Origin: Methanolobus sp.
Lineage (GTDB): Archaea > Halobacteriota > Methanosarcinia > Methanosarcinales > Methanosarcinaceae
Reading direction: 5' to 3'
Assembly (NCBI GenBank): GCA_029762595.1
Contig: JARVGJ010000009.1
Span: 19,612-83,611, forward strand
Length of the DNA: 64,000 bases
The notes under the pieces are model-generated. The model searched no databases and was not told the DNA's origin. It saw only the letters and a list, made by a program, of their open reading frames with translations. Positions 45,920 to 54,147 of this stretch are shown here, piece after piece. The first letter of the stretch is position 1; each line of letters starts with the position of its first letter. Both the position numbers and the translations under genes were made by a program.

Positions 45920-46327
45920 ATGAATCTATTATATGATCTGCGGGACTGGTTCTATGAGTGTGATAGACTCCTGTTCCTGGCCGAAGTTCATTATCATAAG
46001 GAGGATGTTGTTCCTTCTGAACACAAATTTTCTTGTGAGATGACAAGTAACTATCTGGAATGCATGGTCTGTGAACTGAGCAAACTATCAAAGGGAAGTG
46101 GATATTGTTCAGGTTTTGATGTATGTATATGCCGCAAAGAACTTTCTTTCCTCAAGAGGATATTGGACAATATATCGTCCCATGAATGGGATAAAATGAA
46201 TATAGATGATGTTCTCAAAGCACAGGATATAGTTCACAGGTTTGCAGATGCTGTAAATGACAATATCCAGGAGAATCGAAAACTACGTGGATATCCGCAT
46301 ATCTACAATGCATGTAAGATCAAATAA
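45920..46327 (+). CDS. Hypothetical protein, 135 residues, cysteine-containing
   Basis: Helical soluble protein of unknown function. It begins LLYDLRDWFYECDRLLFLAE and has six Cys in its centre (CEM, CMVCEL, YCSGFDVCICRKE), which could bind a metal. The ATG at 45920 has GGAGAAGTGGGC upstream. Its last 8 bp overlap the convergent CinA/NadD-like gene. Confidence 0.65.
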   Translation: MNLLYDLRDWFYECDRLLFLAEVHYHKEDVVPSEHKFSCEMTSNYLECMVCELSKLSKGSGYCSGFDVCICRKELSFLKRILDNISSHEWDKMNIDDVLKAQDIVHRFADAVNDNIQENRKLRGYPHIYNACKIK

Positions 46328-47552
46328 CTCTGCTATTTTGCTGTTCTCTTATCATTGATGAAGAAGTTCCGTCATCATCATATATTTTCTGTGAAACGAC
46401 ATCGCATATTTCCGGGATTTCCATCATATTGTCCGCTTCTGCATCTTTACGCCTGAATACCATGAATCGCACATTGTGCTTCTTAAAATGGTCCAGGAGA
46501 CTTTGCCTGTCTTCCCCTTCACGATAATATTTTTCATTGAACAACCTGTTCAGGGTATCGGTCCCAATTATAAACACTGAATCCGGGAAAAGTATTGCCT
46601 TATCTGCAAACAATGAGGAATTAGTAAGGTAGAGATTTCCCATGCACTTCTCATCTCTATACTTCAATACTGAATCGGTCCTCTCCTGAAGTGATATGTA
46701 ATCTATGGGTGGCTTATCAACATTTGCCAGTGATATTTCAAAGTCAACTGGTACCTTGTATTTTCCGCAAGCGATCCTTGCCATTTCAATGTGGTTCTTA
46801 TGGCATGGATTAAATGATCCTGACAGGATTATCCTTGGTCTGCTTCTGTCTTGTGAAATGTTCCTGTTGATCAGCATGTCAACTTTTAATGGCCGGATAT
46901 TCTTCTTTGAGTTTATATCCTCCAATGTCCTGGATAACAGCCATGCAACAGAAGGATCGACTTTAACTTCATCCTCCTGAAGGTCCCTGAATATTCTTTC
47001 TTTCATGGCACGTAACTCTGTCTTTTCATCCGGGCAGCATATGGATGATATTTTTTCGATAATGAACTGCGAAGCGATCTTTTCCTGTTTCTCCCTGTTC
47101 TGGTTCCCATTCAAAAAAAGACTTGATACAGTTGTCCTGTCATATGACTGTGATGAGAAATGAATTTCATGACTCCTGCCTACTCTCTCTTTCCCACTCT
47201 TTGCCAGTTTGCATGTCACACCTATGCCAATAAGCATATTCGGACTGAACTCTCCTGTTTTGGAGCTAAGGTATAATGCACGCCTGTAAGCTGCCATTGC
47301 CATTTCCTTAGCCGTATCCACTGATGCAGATCGGATAGGCTCCTTTCCAAGTAGTTCTTGAAGGGACACCTTGCTGTAGGGGACCATTACTTCAAGAACA
47401 GTATTTGAACCTCTTCCATGACGTAGTAATTCTCCCACAGATCCTGTCCCACCGCCGGTTATGGCTAATACGGCCCTATATGGTGATTCATGTATCTTTT
47501 TTATTGTGTCAGGTAAACCCAATCCATTTTCAAATCGCTTGCTCAAGTCCAT
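46320..47552 (-). CDS. CinA-like domain fused to a NadD-like nucleotidyltransferase
   Basis: A 410-residue two-domain protein. Residues of about 20-170 resemble the CinA C-terminal (PncC, NMN deamidase) domain: AVLAITGGGTGSVGELLRHG, VMVPYSKVSLQELLG, and AKEMAMAAYRRALYLS. Residues of about 238-405 are a cytidylyltransferase-fold domain with GSFNPCHKNHIEMA (the HxGH-like HKNH), FIIGTDTLNRL and the SSSMIR of ISSTxxR. The two activities are consecutive in NAD synthesis (NMN to NaMN, then NaMN to NaAD), so a NAD-salvage enzyme is the best guess. Plants have proteins with this architecture (from memory). Substrates unproven. Confidence 0.75.
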   Translation of the reverse strand: MDLSKRFENGLGLPDTIKKIHESPYRAVLAITGGGTGSVGELLRHGRGSNTVLEVMVPYSKVSLQELLGKEPIRSASVDTAKEMAMAAYRRALYLSSKTGEFSPNMLIGIGVTCKLAKSGKERVGRSHEIHFSSQSYDRTTVSSLFLNGNQNREKQEKIASQFIIEKISSICCPDEKTELRAMKERIFRDLQEDEVKVDPSVAWLLSRTLEDINSKKNIRPLKVDMLINRNISQDRSRPRIILSGSFNPCHKNHIEMARIACGKYKVPVDFEISLANVDKPPIDYISLQERTDSVLKYRDEKCMGNLYLTNSSLFADKAILFPDSVFIIGTDTLNRLFNEKYYREGEDRQSLLDHFKKHNVRFMVFRRKDAEADNMMEIPEICDVVSQKIYDDDGTSSSMIREQQNSRVI

Positions 47553-47635
47553 TCTCTTTGTGTAAAGTTCTCATTTGATATATTATGATTTCCTGGTTTC
47601 TAATTAATGCTATATGGTATACATTTCCGAATTTC

Positions 47636-47655
47636 GTCCAAACCATTTTTTGGAC
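47636..47655. promoter_or_regulatory. Inverted repeat between divergent genes
   Basis: GTCCAAA (47636-47642) pairs with TTTGGAC (47649-47655) around a 6-bp spacer, in the 249-bp region between the divergent CinA/NadD-like gene and the response regulator. AT-rich TATA-like stretches follow toward the response regulator (about 47690-47750). Candidate operator; the owner gene is unknown. Confidence 0.35.
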
Positions 47656-47801
47656 CATATTTTAAATTGTACTACTTGTTATAGGTTAATATGTCATTTT
47701 ATTATATGTGATTTAATATATGATACAATAATTATATATTATATAAATAAAAAGATTAATAACTAATCAAATAATAACCAGAATACAATCAGAGGTAAAA
47801 A

Positions 47802-48173
47802 ATGTCCCATATACTTGTAATTGAAGACAATCCTGTGAATATGGAGCTTACCGTAGACCTCCTTGAATCATACGGATATAATGTCACACCTGCAGAAGAT
47901 GGTTTTGCAGCCCTTGAAAAAGTAAAAGACAATATTTTTGATCTGATACTGCTGGATATACAACTGCCTAAAATGGATGGTCTGGAAGTGCTTTCGCATC
48001 TGAAGGTCAACGAGAGCACAAAAGAGGTTCCTGTGATAGCTTTAACCGCCCACTCGATGCGCGGAGATGATGAAAGGTTCATAGCAGCCGGATGTATCGA
48101 TTACATATCCAAACCTATAGATATACATGCCTTCAAGAAAAAAATACAATATCATCTGGAATTTTCGAACTGA
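47802..48173 (+). CDS. Stand-alone response regulator receiver domain
   Basis: A 123-residue CheY-like receiver. It has ILVIEDNPVNMELTVDLL with the acidic pair, the phospho-acceptor Asp in LILLDIQLPKMDG, the Thr switch in VIALTAHSM and the Lys in YISKPID. No output domain, so it acts by binding another protein. The sequence is closest to receivers used with hybrid or multi-PAS histidine kinases; the kinase at 7200 is one candidate partner among many in such genomes. Confidence 0.93.
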   Translation: MSHILVIEDNPVNMELTVDLLESYGYNVTPAEDGFAALEKVKDNIFDLILLDIQLPKMDGLEVLSHLKVNESTKEVPVIALTAHSMRGDDERFIAAGCIDYISKPIDIHAFKKKIQYHLEFSN

Positions 48174-48243
48174 TCATATGGCATCAATGGTCCAATTCCG
48201 AACACAGTAACTGACAGGTCTCATAACTGAAATGAAAAATATG

Positions 48244-48747
48244 TCATGCAGGGATGATATTGTCTGTCTGAAGTTCAAATTGACCCTGCACGCCGTTAAC
48301 ACTCACGTTATAAACTCCCTTTTCAAGTCCATGTACGTCAAGTGAAATATTACTTTCAAAGGGAACAATGGCCTCAGTACAAATAGCATCTTCAGGCCGG
48401 ATGGTCGTTATATGTACTGTGAAAGTATTTGTTTGATCATCATATTTTACATTCTCTTCATGGATCCCAGTGCATCCGTCAGGAAGGTATCCTCTTACGT
48501 TCACATTTATCTGGACAGGAAACGATTCAAGTACAAGTATATCAATGTTTTCTACTGCTGCATCTGAATATACGTACTGATCATACTGACCATTTATTTT
48601 ATCATTGTTCGTGTCATTTTTGTTATCATCAGTACCATCGGGTAAATATGGTGTTTCCGCACAACCCAGTGAGAATGTTGCAATGGTAACAATAACAATA
48701 GCAAATAATACTAAGATACCTAAGAACGTGTTATTTCCAGCTTTCAT
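48244..48747 (-). CDS. Predicted surface lipoprotein, function unknown
   Basis: A 167-residue protein with a lipoprotein signal (helix LGILVLFAIVIVTIATFSLGC, lipid-anchor Cys near residue 29). A polar D/N/K-rich linker comes next (DGTDDNKNDTNNDK), then a beta-sandwich-like domain: ENIDILVLESFPVQINVNVRG and NISLDVHGLEKGVYNVSVNG. Four further cysteines could form disulfides. Probable anchored extracellular domain. No family recognised. Confidence 0.75.
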   Translation of the reverse strand: MKAGNNTFLGILVLFAIVIVTIATFSLGCAETPYLPDGTDDNKNDTNNDKINGQYDQYVYSDAAVENIDILVLESFPVQINVNVRGYLPDGCTGIHEENVKYDDQTNTFTVHITTIRPEDAICTEAIVPFESNISLDVHGLEKGVYNVSVNGVQGQFELQTDNIIPA

Positions 48748-48843
48748 AGACTCCCCTCATAACTCCATATCTAAAAAGCCATTAATTGGATAAATGCCTT
48801 GCTAAAACTACGGTTTGGTTCGAAGTTAAGTAATTGGACGAAC

Positions 48844-48888
48844 TAAAATAAAATAAAATAAAATAAAATAAAATAAAATAAAGTAAAA
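48844..48888 (+). repeat. TAAAA pentanucleotide microsatellite
   Basis: Seven perfect TAAAA units (48844-48878), then one TAAAG and one more TAAAA. Located 65 bp upstream of a MITE-like element in the gap between two divergent genes. Such short tandem arrays vary by slippage. Confidence 0.9.
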
Positions 48889-48952
48889 TAATATAAAACA
48901 AATTAAAGTAAAAGAAATATGGTATTCAGGATAAGCCCTTAATAATTTAGTG

Positions 48953-49129
48953 CCTGTTTTGGCTTTGTAGAAAACATATTATCAATAATTTGTGAACCGC
49001 AGATACACTCACCTCTTACAGAGTTGAGTGCCTGCTAAACATCCGTTTAGCAAGTCACGCTGATACACGCAGATATTTTTCATCTGTGGTTTATTAATAA
49101 AGAAAGGATTTCTACAGAGCCCCTGTTTT
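48953..49129. mobile_element. MITE-like element with 13-bp TIRs and 8-bp target duplication
   Basis: A 161-bp element at 48961-49121 bounded by inverted repeats GGCTTTGTAGAAA (left) and the complement of GGCTCTGTAGAAA (right), 12 of 13 matching. It is flanked by a perfect 8-bp direct repeat, CCTGTTTT, at 48953-48960 and 49122-49129. Further inside, AACCGCAGAT and ATCTGTGGTT also pair, and a perfect 8-bp hairpin (TGCTAAAC/GTTTAGCA, about 49033-49052) sits in the middle. It encodes no protein, so it would depend on a transposase elsewhere that recognises GGCTYTGTAGAAA ends. Confidence 0.85.
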
Positions 49130-49144
49130 GTATTCATGTTCTCT

Positions 49145-49801
49145 CTACCGGTCTTGCGGGAATAACGTGTTCAGTCTTTCCTGGTACCTTTTCAATTCTT
49201 CATTACCTCGCTGCTCAGACATTTTCCCTGCACCGAATGTAAGATGTGTATCCATCACTTCTAGGCCAACATACTCGAATGTGCAGTGGGTGATATATCT
49301 TAACAACTCTTCTATATCCCCGTGTTTCCCGCCTTTTGAATACCATTCCTCTTCAGCACCGGTTGTTATCACCATCATGGCTTTCTTGCCTTTTAGCAGT
49401 CCTTCTTCATAGAAGTTCTGCTTTATCGGGTTAAAAGCAAAACCTGCTGAAAATACTCTGTCTATCCATCCTTTCATGATAGCTGGCATTCCAGTGAAGT
49501 ATATGGGGAAATGGAATATAAGGAAATCCGCCCACTTCACCTTTTCCATTTCAGTAATTATGTCTTCAGAAAAAGTACCTTCTATACTTGCATTCATTTG
49601 CTCAAGGAAAGCGTTAAATGAATCATTTTTCCTGCGTTGCAAAAAATCACTTTGATCAAGTACGGGTTTAAACCTCATTCCATGAAGATCAGAAAGTTTA
49701 ACTTCGTTACCTTGTTCTTTAAGATGCCTGATTGCCATCTCTTTCATGGATGAATTGAAGGATTTTGGTTCAGGATGTGCAAAAATATATAATATATTCA
49801 T
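49145..49801 (-). CDS. NAD(P)H dehydrogenase (quinone)-like flavodoxin-fold oxidoreductase
   Basis: A 218-residue flavoprotein of the KefF/NQO1-like family: MNILYIFAHPEPKSFNSSM at the start, WADFLIFHFPIYFTGMPAIM with the conserved P-x-x-F/W-x-P-x-x-K, and KGWIDRVFSAGFAF. It reduces quinones or similar acceptors with NAD(P)H using FMN or FAD. The ATG at 49801 has GATGGGGG upstream; an ATG at 49843 would add 14 poorly conserved residues. It ends 16 bp beyond the MITE's right flank. Confidence 0.88.
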   Translation of the reverse strand: MNILYIFAHPEPKSFNSSMKEMAIRHLKEQGNEVKLSDLHGMRFKPVLDQSDFLQRRKNDSFNAFLEQMNASIEGTFSEDIITEMEKVKWADFLIFHFPIYFTGMPAIMKGWIDRVFSAGFAFNPIKQNFYEEGLLKGKKAMMVITTGAEEEWYSKGGKHGDIEELLRYITHCTFEYVGLEVMDTHLTFGAGKMSEQRGNEELKRYQERLNTLFPQDR

Positions 49802-49931
49802 ATTACCCCCATCTATCTTTTTTATTTTGTAGTATTTAGTCATTTGGATTGCAACTGCTCAATTTAAAAATATACATTCTTTTGTCACTGGCCATAAAAT
49901 ATTATTTGGGAATCACCATTGCTTATTCACT

Positions 49932-50843
49932 TCATTCTTTTATGTATTCGATCATATCATTCAGTAATTTAAGTGTCTCATCAATTTTATATGTATTCAT
50001 ATCTTCATGTGTGCGAATGATCTTGAATGTGTGGGATTTGGGATCAGGTTCCAGGTCCATAGTTCCAATCATTTTTACAATTTGGTCAATTGCTTTTGCG
50101 TTTATGTTCATTTCATCCTTCTTTTCTGTCAGTATTTGCAGCAATGTCCATATATCTTTATAGGTTCTGTTTTCAGGATCAAAATAAAGGGCAATATTGT
50201 CTTCAGATATGGGGGGGAAATTGATTCTAATAATATCCAGCAGTATATTACGCATCAATTCCCTTGAAAGCAAAAAGACCGCCATGAAAGATCCACGTTT
50301 GAAACATGAATTGATCTCGGTTCTGATCGAGTTGTAATGCTCGTCTGAAAAATCGATATCTATAAAATTTTCCTGTTTTGATATTGAATATGAGGGTTGC
50401 CAATGTATAGGGTTTATCTTTACAAACCTTTCCATATCAAAGGAAAAATCATCTGTTCTTGGGAGTGCCGCCTCTAAAATGGAATTCTGTTCTTTGACCT
50501 TTTTGCAGGTGATGTTGTCCGTATAGCTTTTGGGCTTTTCCTTTAAGTATATTCCATGGATGTAATCCTGGATCGTATAAGTATATTCATTTGTCCCGGA
50601 TCTTTTATTCGTATGGTAAAGGCTTTCAAACCTTTCACTCTTGTCCGGGATCATGCTTCTTACAACAGGCAGGCATCTTGCATACCATTTGTTATACTCG
50701 GAAATGAACATATTGCGTTTCTTATGATAATCATGTTCCCCTGTCCCACTCTTTTGTTCAAGAAGCTCCAGCAGCTGGCTTCCTTTTTTTATCAGTTCGG
50801 ATATTTCTTTCCGTGGAAATTCAGTGGGTTTTACTCCGGTCAC
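49932..50843 (-). CDS. Hypothetical protein with a possible HEPN/DUF4145-like C-terminal region
   Basis: A 303-residue soluble protein not recognised in full. The N-terminal 80 residues are helical (KKGSQLLELLEQKSG, SEYNKWYARCLPVV). The segment RTEINSCFKRGSFMAVFLLS followed by RELMRNILLDII and later DIWTLLQILTEKKDEM resembles the helix pair of DUF4145/HEPN-type proteins, which often occur in toxin or defence loci. No catalytic R-x4-6-H motif is clear, so nuclease activity is not claimed. Divergent from alanine dehydrogenase. Confidence 0.6.
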   Translation of the reverse strand: MTGVKPTEFPRKEISELIKKGSQLLELLEQKSGTGEHDYHKKRNMFISEYNKWYARCLPVVRSMIPDKSERFESLYHTNKRSGTNEYTYTIQDYIHGIYLKEKPKSYTDNITCKKVKEQNSILEAALPRTDDFSFDMERFVKINPIHWQPSYSISKQENFIDIDFSDEHYNSIRTEINSCFKRGSFMAVFLLSRELMRNILLDIIRINFPPISEDNIALYFDPENRTYKDIWTLLQILTEKKDEMNINAKAIDQIVKMIGTMDLEPDPKSHTFKIIRTHEDMNTYKIDETLKLLNDMIEYIKE

Positions 50844-50970
50844 ACACTACATGTATATCTTTATTATATTTAACAGTGTATATTCTAATCATTATATGAA
50901 AATCCCTATATGAATAGGGTTTTATCATATCGGCAATAACTTATTGCACATAATTCATGGAGTGTTTCAG

Positions 50971-51951
50971 ATGGATATCCTCTGGCTTGAGCAATCAGAT
51001 GTAAAACGTATTATTGATATGCCTTTAACCTTGAATGCCGTGGAAAATGGTTTTCGTGAGCATGGGTTAAAACATGTCCAGATGCCCCCCAAATCCTATC
51101 TTTATTTCAATAAACACAAAGGGGACCTGCGTACTATGCCATCTTTTGTGGAGGAACAGGATATTGCAGGTGTGAAAATAGTCAATGTTCACACAAATAA
51201 CAGGGAAAAAGGGCTCCCAACCGTGATGGCTGTAATTGTTCTAAACTCCGCGCAAACCGGTGCTCCCCTGGCGATCATGGATGGTACACATATAACAGAT
51301 ATGCGGACAGGGGCTGCTGGGGGTGTTGCTGCCAAATATCTCGCCCGGAAGGATTCCCATGTTGTAGGCATGGTCGGTACGGGTGGACAGGCCCGAACAC
51401 AGTTGATTGCACTTTCAAATGTAATGGATATTGAGGAAGTCAGGATGACATGCAGGAATATCTCTCATTGCACATCTTTTGAGAGTGATATGAAGCAGTT
51501 TTTGGCTGCTGATTTTAAAAGTAAGGATACTGTCAGGGATGTTTGTGACTGTGACATCCTGATCACCACCACTCCCGTACGTGAACCTCTTGTCAGGTCT
51601 GAATGGGTCCGGGAAGGAACCCACATCAATGCAATAGGTGCTGATGCCCGGGGTAAACAGGAATTGGATCCGGCTCTGCTTAAAAGATCAACGATAATTG
51701 TGGATGACATTGTGCAGGCGTCACATTCGGGTGAGATAAATGTTCCTTTTTCAGCCGGTGTTATTTCACAGTCAGATATCCATGCAGAGCTTGGAGAGGT
51801 AATTGCAGGTATCAAACATGGACGGCAATCAGATAATGAGGTCACTATTTTCGACTCCACAGGACTTGCTATCCAGGATCTTGTGACTGCAAATATGGTC
51901 TATACGAAGGCAGTTGAGTTGGGTATTGGGAAGAGTATCAAGTTGTTCTGA
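50971..51951 (+). CDS. ala: Alanine dehydrogenase, ornithine cyclodeaminase/mu-crystallin family
   Basis: NAD-dependent dehydrogenase of 326 residues, of the archaeal alanine dehydrogenase type (as in Archaeoglobus). It has KSYLYFNKHKGDLRTMPSFV, VKIVNVHTNNREKGLPTVM, the Rossmann GMVGTGGQARTQL, and DGTHITDMRTGAAGGVAAKY before it. The ATG at 50971 has GGAG upstream; an ATG at 50944 adds nine residues. Ornithine cyclodeaminase or another imine reductase role cannot be excluded. Confidence 0.85.
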   Translation: MDILWLEQSDVKRIIDMPLTLNAVENGFREHGLKHVQMPPKSYLYFNKHKGDLRTMPSFVEEQDIAGVKIVNVHTNNREKGLPTVMAVIVLNSAQTGAPLAIMDGTHITDMRTGAAGGVAAKYLARKDSHVVGMVGTGGQARTQLIALSNVMDIEEVRMTCRNISHCTSFESDMKQFLAADFKSKDTVRDVCDCDILITTTPVREPLVRSEWVREGTHINAIGADARGKQELDPALLKRSTIIVDDIVQASHSGEINVPFSAGVISQSDIHAELGEVIAGIKHGRQSDNEVTIFDSTGLAIQDLVTANMVYTKAVELGIGKSIKLF

Positions 51952-52084
51952 CCATTTTACAGGAGTATAATGATTTTGATGTAATGTACTTTGAAGTGAT
52001 TTTACCCGCTGTCTTTTATGACGACTGCTGAAAATCGCCATTTTTCAGATGTTCTTCCAAAACTTTATATCCTGCACTACCATA

Positions 52085-52110
52085 CATATGTAGTGTCAAG
52101 GCTACATATG
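52085..52110. promoter_or_regulatory. Inverted repeat upstream of the PepSY-like gene
   Basis: CATATGTAG (52085-52093) pairs with CTACATATG (52102-52110) across an 8-bp spacer. It lies directly upstream of AT-rich TATA-like sequence (about 52113-52135) and 38 bp before the ATG at 52148. Position and symmetry fit an operator. Confidence 0.45.
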
Positions 52111-52147
52111 CAGGTATATTTTTCTGATATGTTATAAAGGTGTAAAT

Positions 52148-52645
52148 ATGAAACGAACAACATCAATACTTCTTGCAGGTATGCTCATTGCATCCCTTGC
52201 AGGGATAGGAATTGTAAATGGAGCAGTGGTTAAGCAGGATGATGCCACTTTCTTTGGACAGATGCACAAATGGACAGTCAACAGAATTGGATATTCCAAT
52301 GGATATGGCTATGCTAGCTGTCCTGTCTATGGTGCATATGCATCTGAAGGGGTAAACGTTATTGAACCTGCAGTCGCCACCATTGATGAGGCTATCGATA
52401 TAGCAGCAGATGCGACAGGACAGGATATAATAGGTTCTGATGTTTACCAGATGGGCAGATGGTGGGTATTCAGCTACACGGATGATGCAGGGATTCTCAA
52501 GCAGGGGCGCATAGATGCATATACAGGTGATGTCATTGTTGACCTGTATGCAGTTTCTGCATATCGGGGTCAGTACTATAATAGTGGACGAGGCATGATG
52601 CGTGACAGTGGCTATGGAGGATGTGGCGGAATTTACAGGTACTGA
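52148..52645 (+). CDS. Secreted PepSY-domain-like protein
   Basis: A 165-residue exported protein: signal peptide 1-25 (SILLAGMLIASLAGIGIVNG), then a PepSY-like fold (PAVATIDEAIDIAADATGQD, WWVFSYTDDAGILKQGRIDA, YTGDVIVDLY). The C-terminus is rich in Gly, Tyr and Arg (SGRGMMRDSGYGGCGGIYRY). PepSY domains often inhibit proteases or bind ligands at the cell surface; role here unknown. The next two small genes could belong to the same response. Confidence 0.78.
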   Translation: MKRTTSILLAGMLIASLAGIGIVNGAVVKQDDATFFGQMHKWTVNRIGYSNGYGYASCPVYGAYASEGVNVIEPAVATIDEAIDIAADATGQDIIGSDVYQMGRWWVFSYTDDAGILKQGRIDAYTGDVIVDLYAVSAYRGQYYNSGRGMMRDSGYGGCGGIYRY

Positions 52646-52798
52646 TCGTTCATTACCTATCGTTCATATATTCGCAGTTCCTCTTCAAAAGTATTCAATG
52701 ATCCGATCGGGAAGGAAAGTCGAAAACTAATAATATGCCCTTCCCATATACTCTTTATTAAAAATATTAAGATATGATCTTCAAGGGTGAAAATCAGA

Positions 52799-53014
52799 AT
52801 GATGATGTATGGATATAATACCGGGTCTATGTTTTTAGGTCTTCTTTTAAACATCATAGTTATACTTGTGGTTGTCTGGGTAGCGGTCACACTTCTAAAC
52901 AGGTCCGGTCCCGGTTCATCCGTTAATAGTGAACGTCTTGCAAGACTGGAAAAGGATGTTGAAGACATCAAACAAATGGTCCGGGAGATAAAAGAGAAGC
53001 TTGATGATATCTGA
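52799..53014 (+). CDS. Small membrane protein with C-terminal coiled coil
   Basis: A 71-residue protein: one membrane helix (MFLGLLLNIIVILVVVWVAV) and a charged coiled coil (SERLARLEKDVEDIKQMVRE). The ATG at 52799 has AAGGGTGA at a good distance; a GTG at 52787 overlaps that site and is less likely. It precedes a winged-helix regulator on the same strand by 68 bp. Similar small TM-plus-coil proteins often interact with regulators or stress systems. Confidence 0.7.
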   Translation: MMMYGYNTGSMFLGLLLNIIVILVVVWVAVTLLNRSGPGSSVNSERLARLEKDVEDIKQMVREIKEKLDDI

Positions 53015-53082
53015 AACTGCTCATAAAGTAAACAAGTCATAAAAACACCTGAAAAAACAATAATACAATAGCAGGTTACCGA

Positions 53083-53376
53083 ATGACAAAGACACTTCAG
53101 CAGATTATAACCATCGGAGAGGCACTTTCCCATCCGGTAAGGTTGAAGTTACTATATCTGCTCTCAGAAAGAGAACGATACATATACGACCTGGCAAAGG
53201 ACCTTGAACTTTCCAGACAGGTCGTTCAGTTACATCTGAAGCGACTGGAAAGCGCAGGGTTTGTTGAAAGCGATCTGCGGCTTGAAGATAATGATAACAG
53301 GGCGAAGAAATTTTTCAGACTGAAAGAATTCGATGTAAAACTGGATCTTGATGACCTGGACCGTATATTTGAATGA
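53083..53376 (+). CDS. ArsR-like winged-helix regulator
   Basis: A 97-residue winged helix: IGEALSHPVRLKLLYLLSER, then LAKDLELSRQVVQLHLKRLE and SAGFVESDLRLEDNDNRAKK. The core is an HTH_20/ArsR type without the metal-binding cysteines of ArsR. It sits behind the small membrane protein; the two may form a membrane-sensor/regulator pair. Confidence 0.82.
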   Translation: MTKTLQQIITIGEALSHPVRLKLLYLLSERERYIYDLAKDLELSRQVVQLHLKRLESAGFVESDLRLEDNDNRAKKFFRLKEFDVKLDLDDLDRIFE

Positions 53377-53598
53377 AAGTCACCTTCATTATAATAACTA
53401 CTGAGTTTCTATTCTGTTCAATCAGGGATATCTTTTCAATTTGTCTGCCTATAAATACATCAGGTTCATTCAGTTGTCATTGTGATTATCTAATTATAGA
53501 TTACCTATTCTGTAGCATTGCTCATCCATCAAAAGCTCTCATATACAATGAAGTACAAACCCTCAAAGCAATATTGATCAATTGATCAGAGGGATATT

Positions 53599-54027
53599 AT
53601 GGCAATGAAACAGGAAGAATTCTGGGAAAGGGATAATTTTCTTATTGTAACTGATGGTACCAAACCCGCTATAAAATGGACTATCGATGAGCTAAGGAAA
53701 AGAGGAAAAAACATCCATGTTCTTGACTACTCTGAAAAACCGGCAGAAGGGTCCATACAAGATATCCCGTCTGTACCTGCCGGGGTAAGGAATGTAATCA
53801 TAGGTATCACTAAAAAAGACCCTTCAGGAGTTATACGGGAACTGGTGGAGCGTGGGATATCTGATTACTGGGTCCACTGGAAGACGGACACAAATGATGT
53901 AAGGGATCTTGAATCCGAACCGGAATTGAACATAATCACTGGTAGGTGCCCCATGATGTATCTTGGCAGCAGTGCAAGTATTCATGGCTTCCATAGATTT
54001 GTTGCAAAGATGTTTGGGAAATATTGA
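53599..54027 (+). CDS. CoA-binding domain (YccU-like) protein
   Basis: A 142-residue Rossmann-like protein of the CoA_binding_2 type: LIVTDGTKPAIKWTIDELRK, VRNVIIGITKKDPSGVIREL, DYWVHWKTD, and a conserved C-terminal GRCPMMYLGS. The family binds CoA or a similar nucleotide, mostly with unknown purpose. Compared with bacterial members the glycine-rich entry is shortened. Confidence 0.75.
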   Translation: MAMKQEEFWERDNFLIVTDGTKPAIKWTIDELRKRGKNIHVLDYSEKPAEGSIQDIPSVPAGVRNVIIGITKKDPSGVIRELVERGISDYWVHWKTDTNDVRDLESEPELNIITGRCPMMYLGSSASIHGFHRFVAKMFGKY

Positions 54028-54147
54028 CGCTCAATTCATCCTTCTCTGGCATTTATGTGGGTATGCATTCTGCAAAAATGAATGTGAAATAATGGCAGAA
54101 GTAGTCATATCTTCTTTATGGTATGGATTTTTCAGAGAACTGGTATA

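Noticed and set aside
48961..49121. Simple REP or tRNA-like fragment
   Set aside because: The defined inverted ends and the exact 8-bp duplication make a transposon-derived element the better explanation; there is no cloverleaf.
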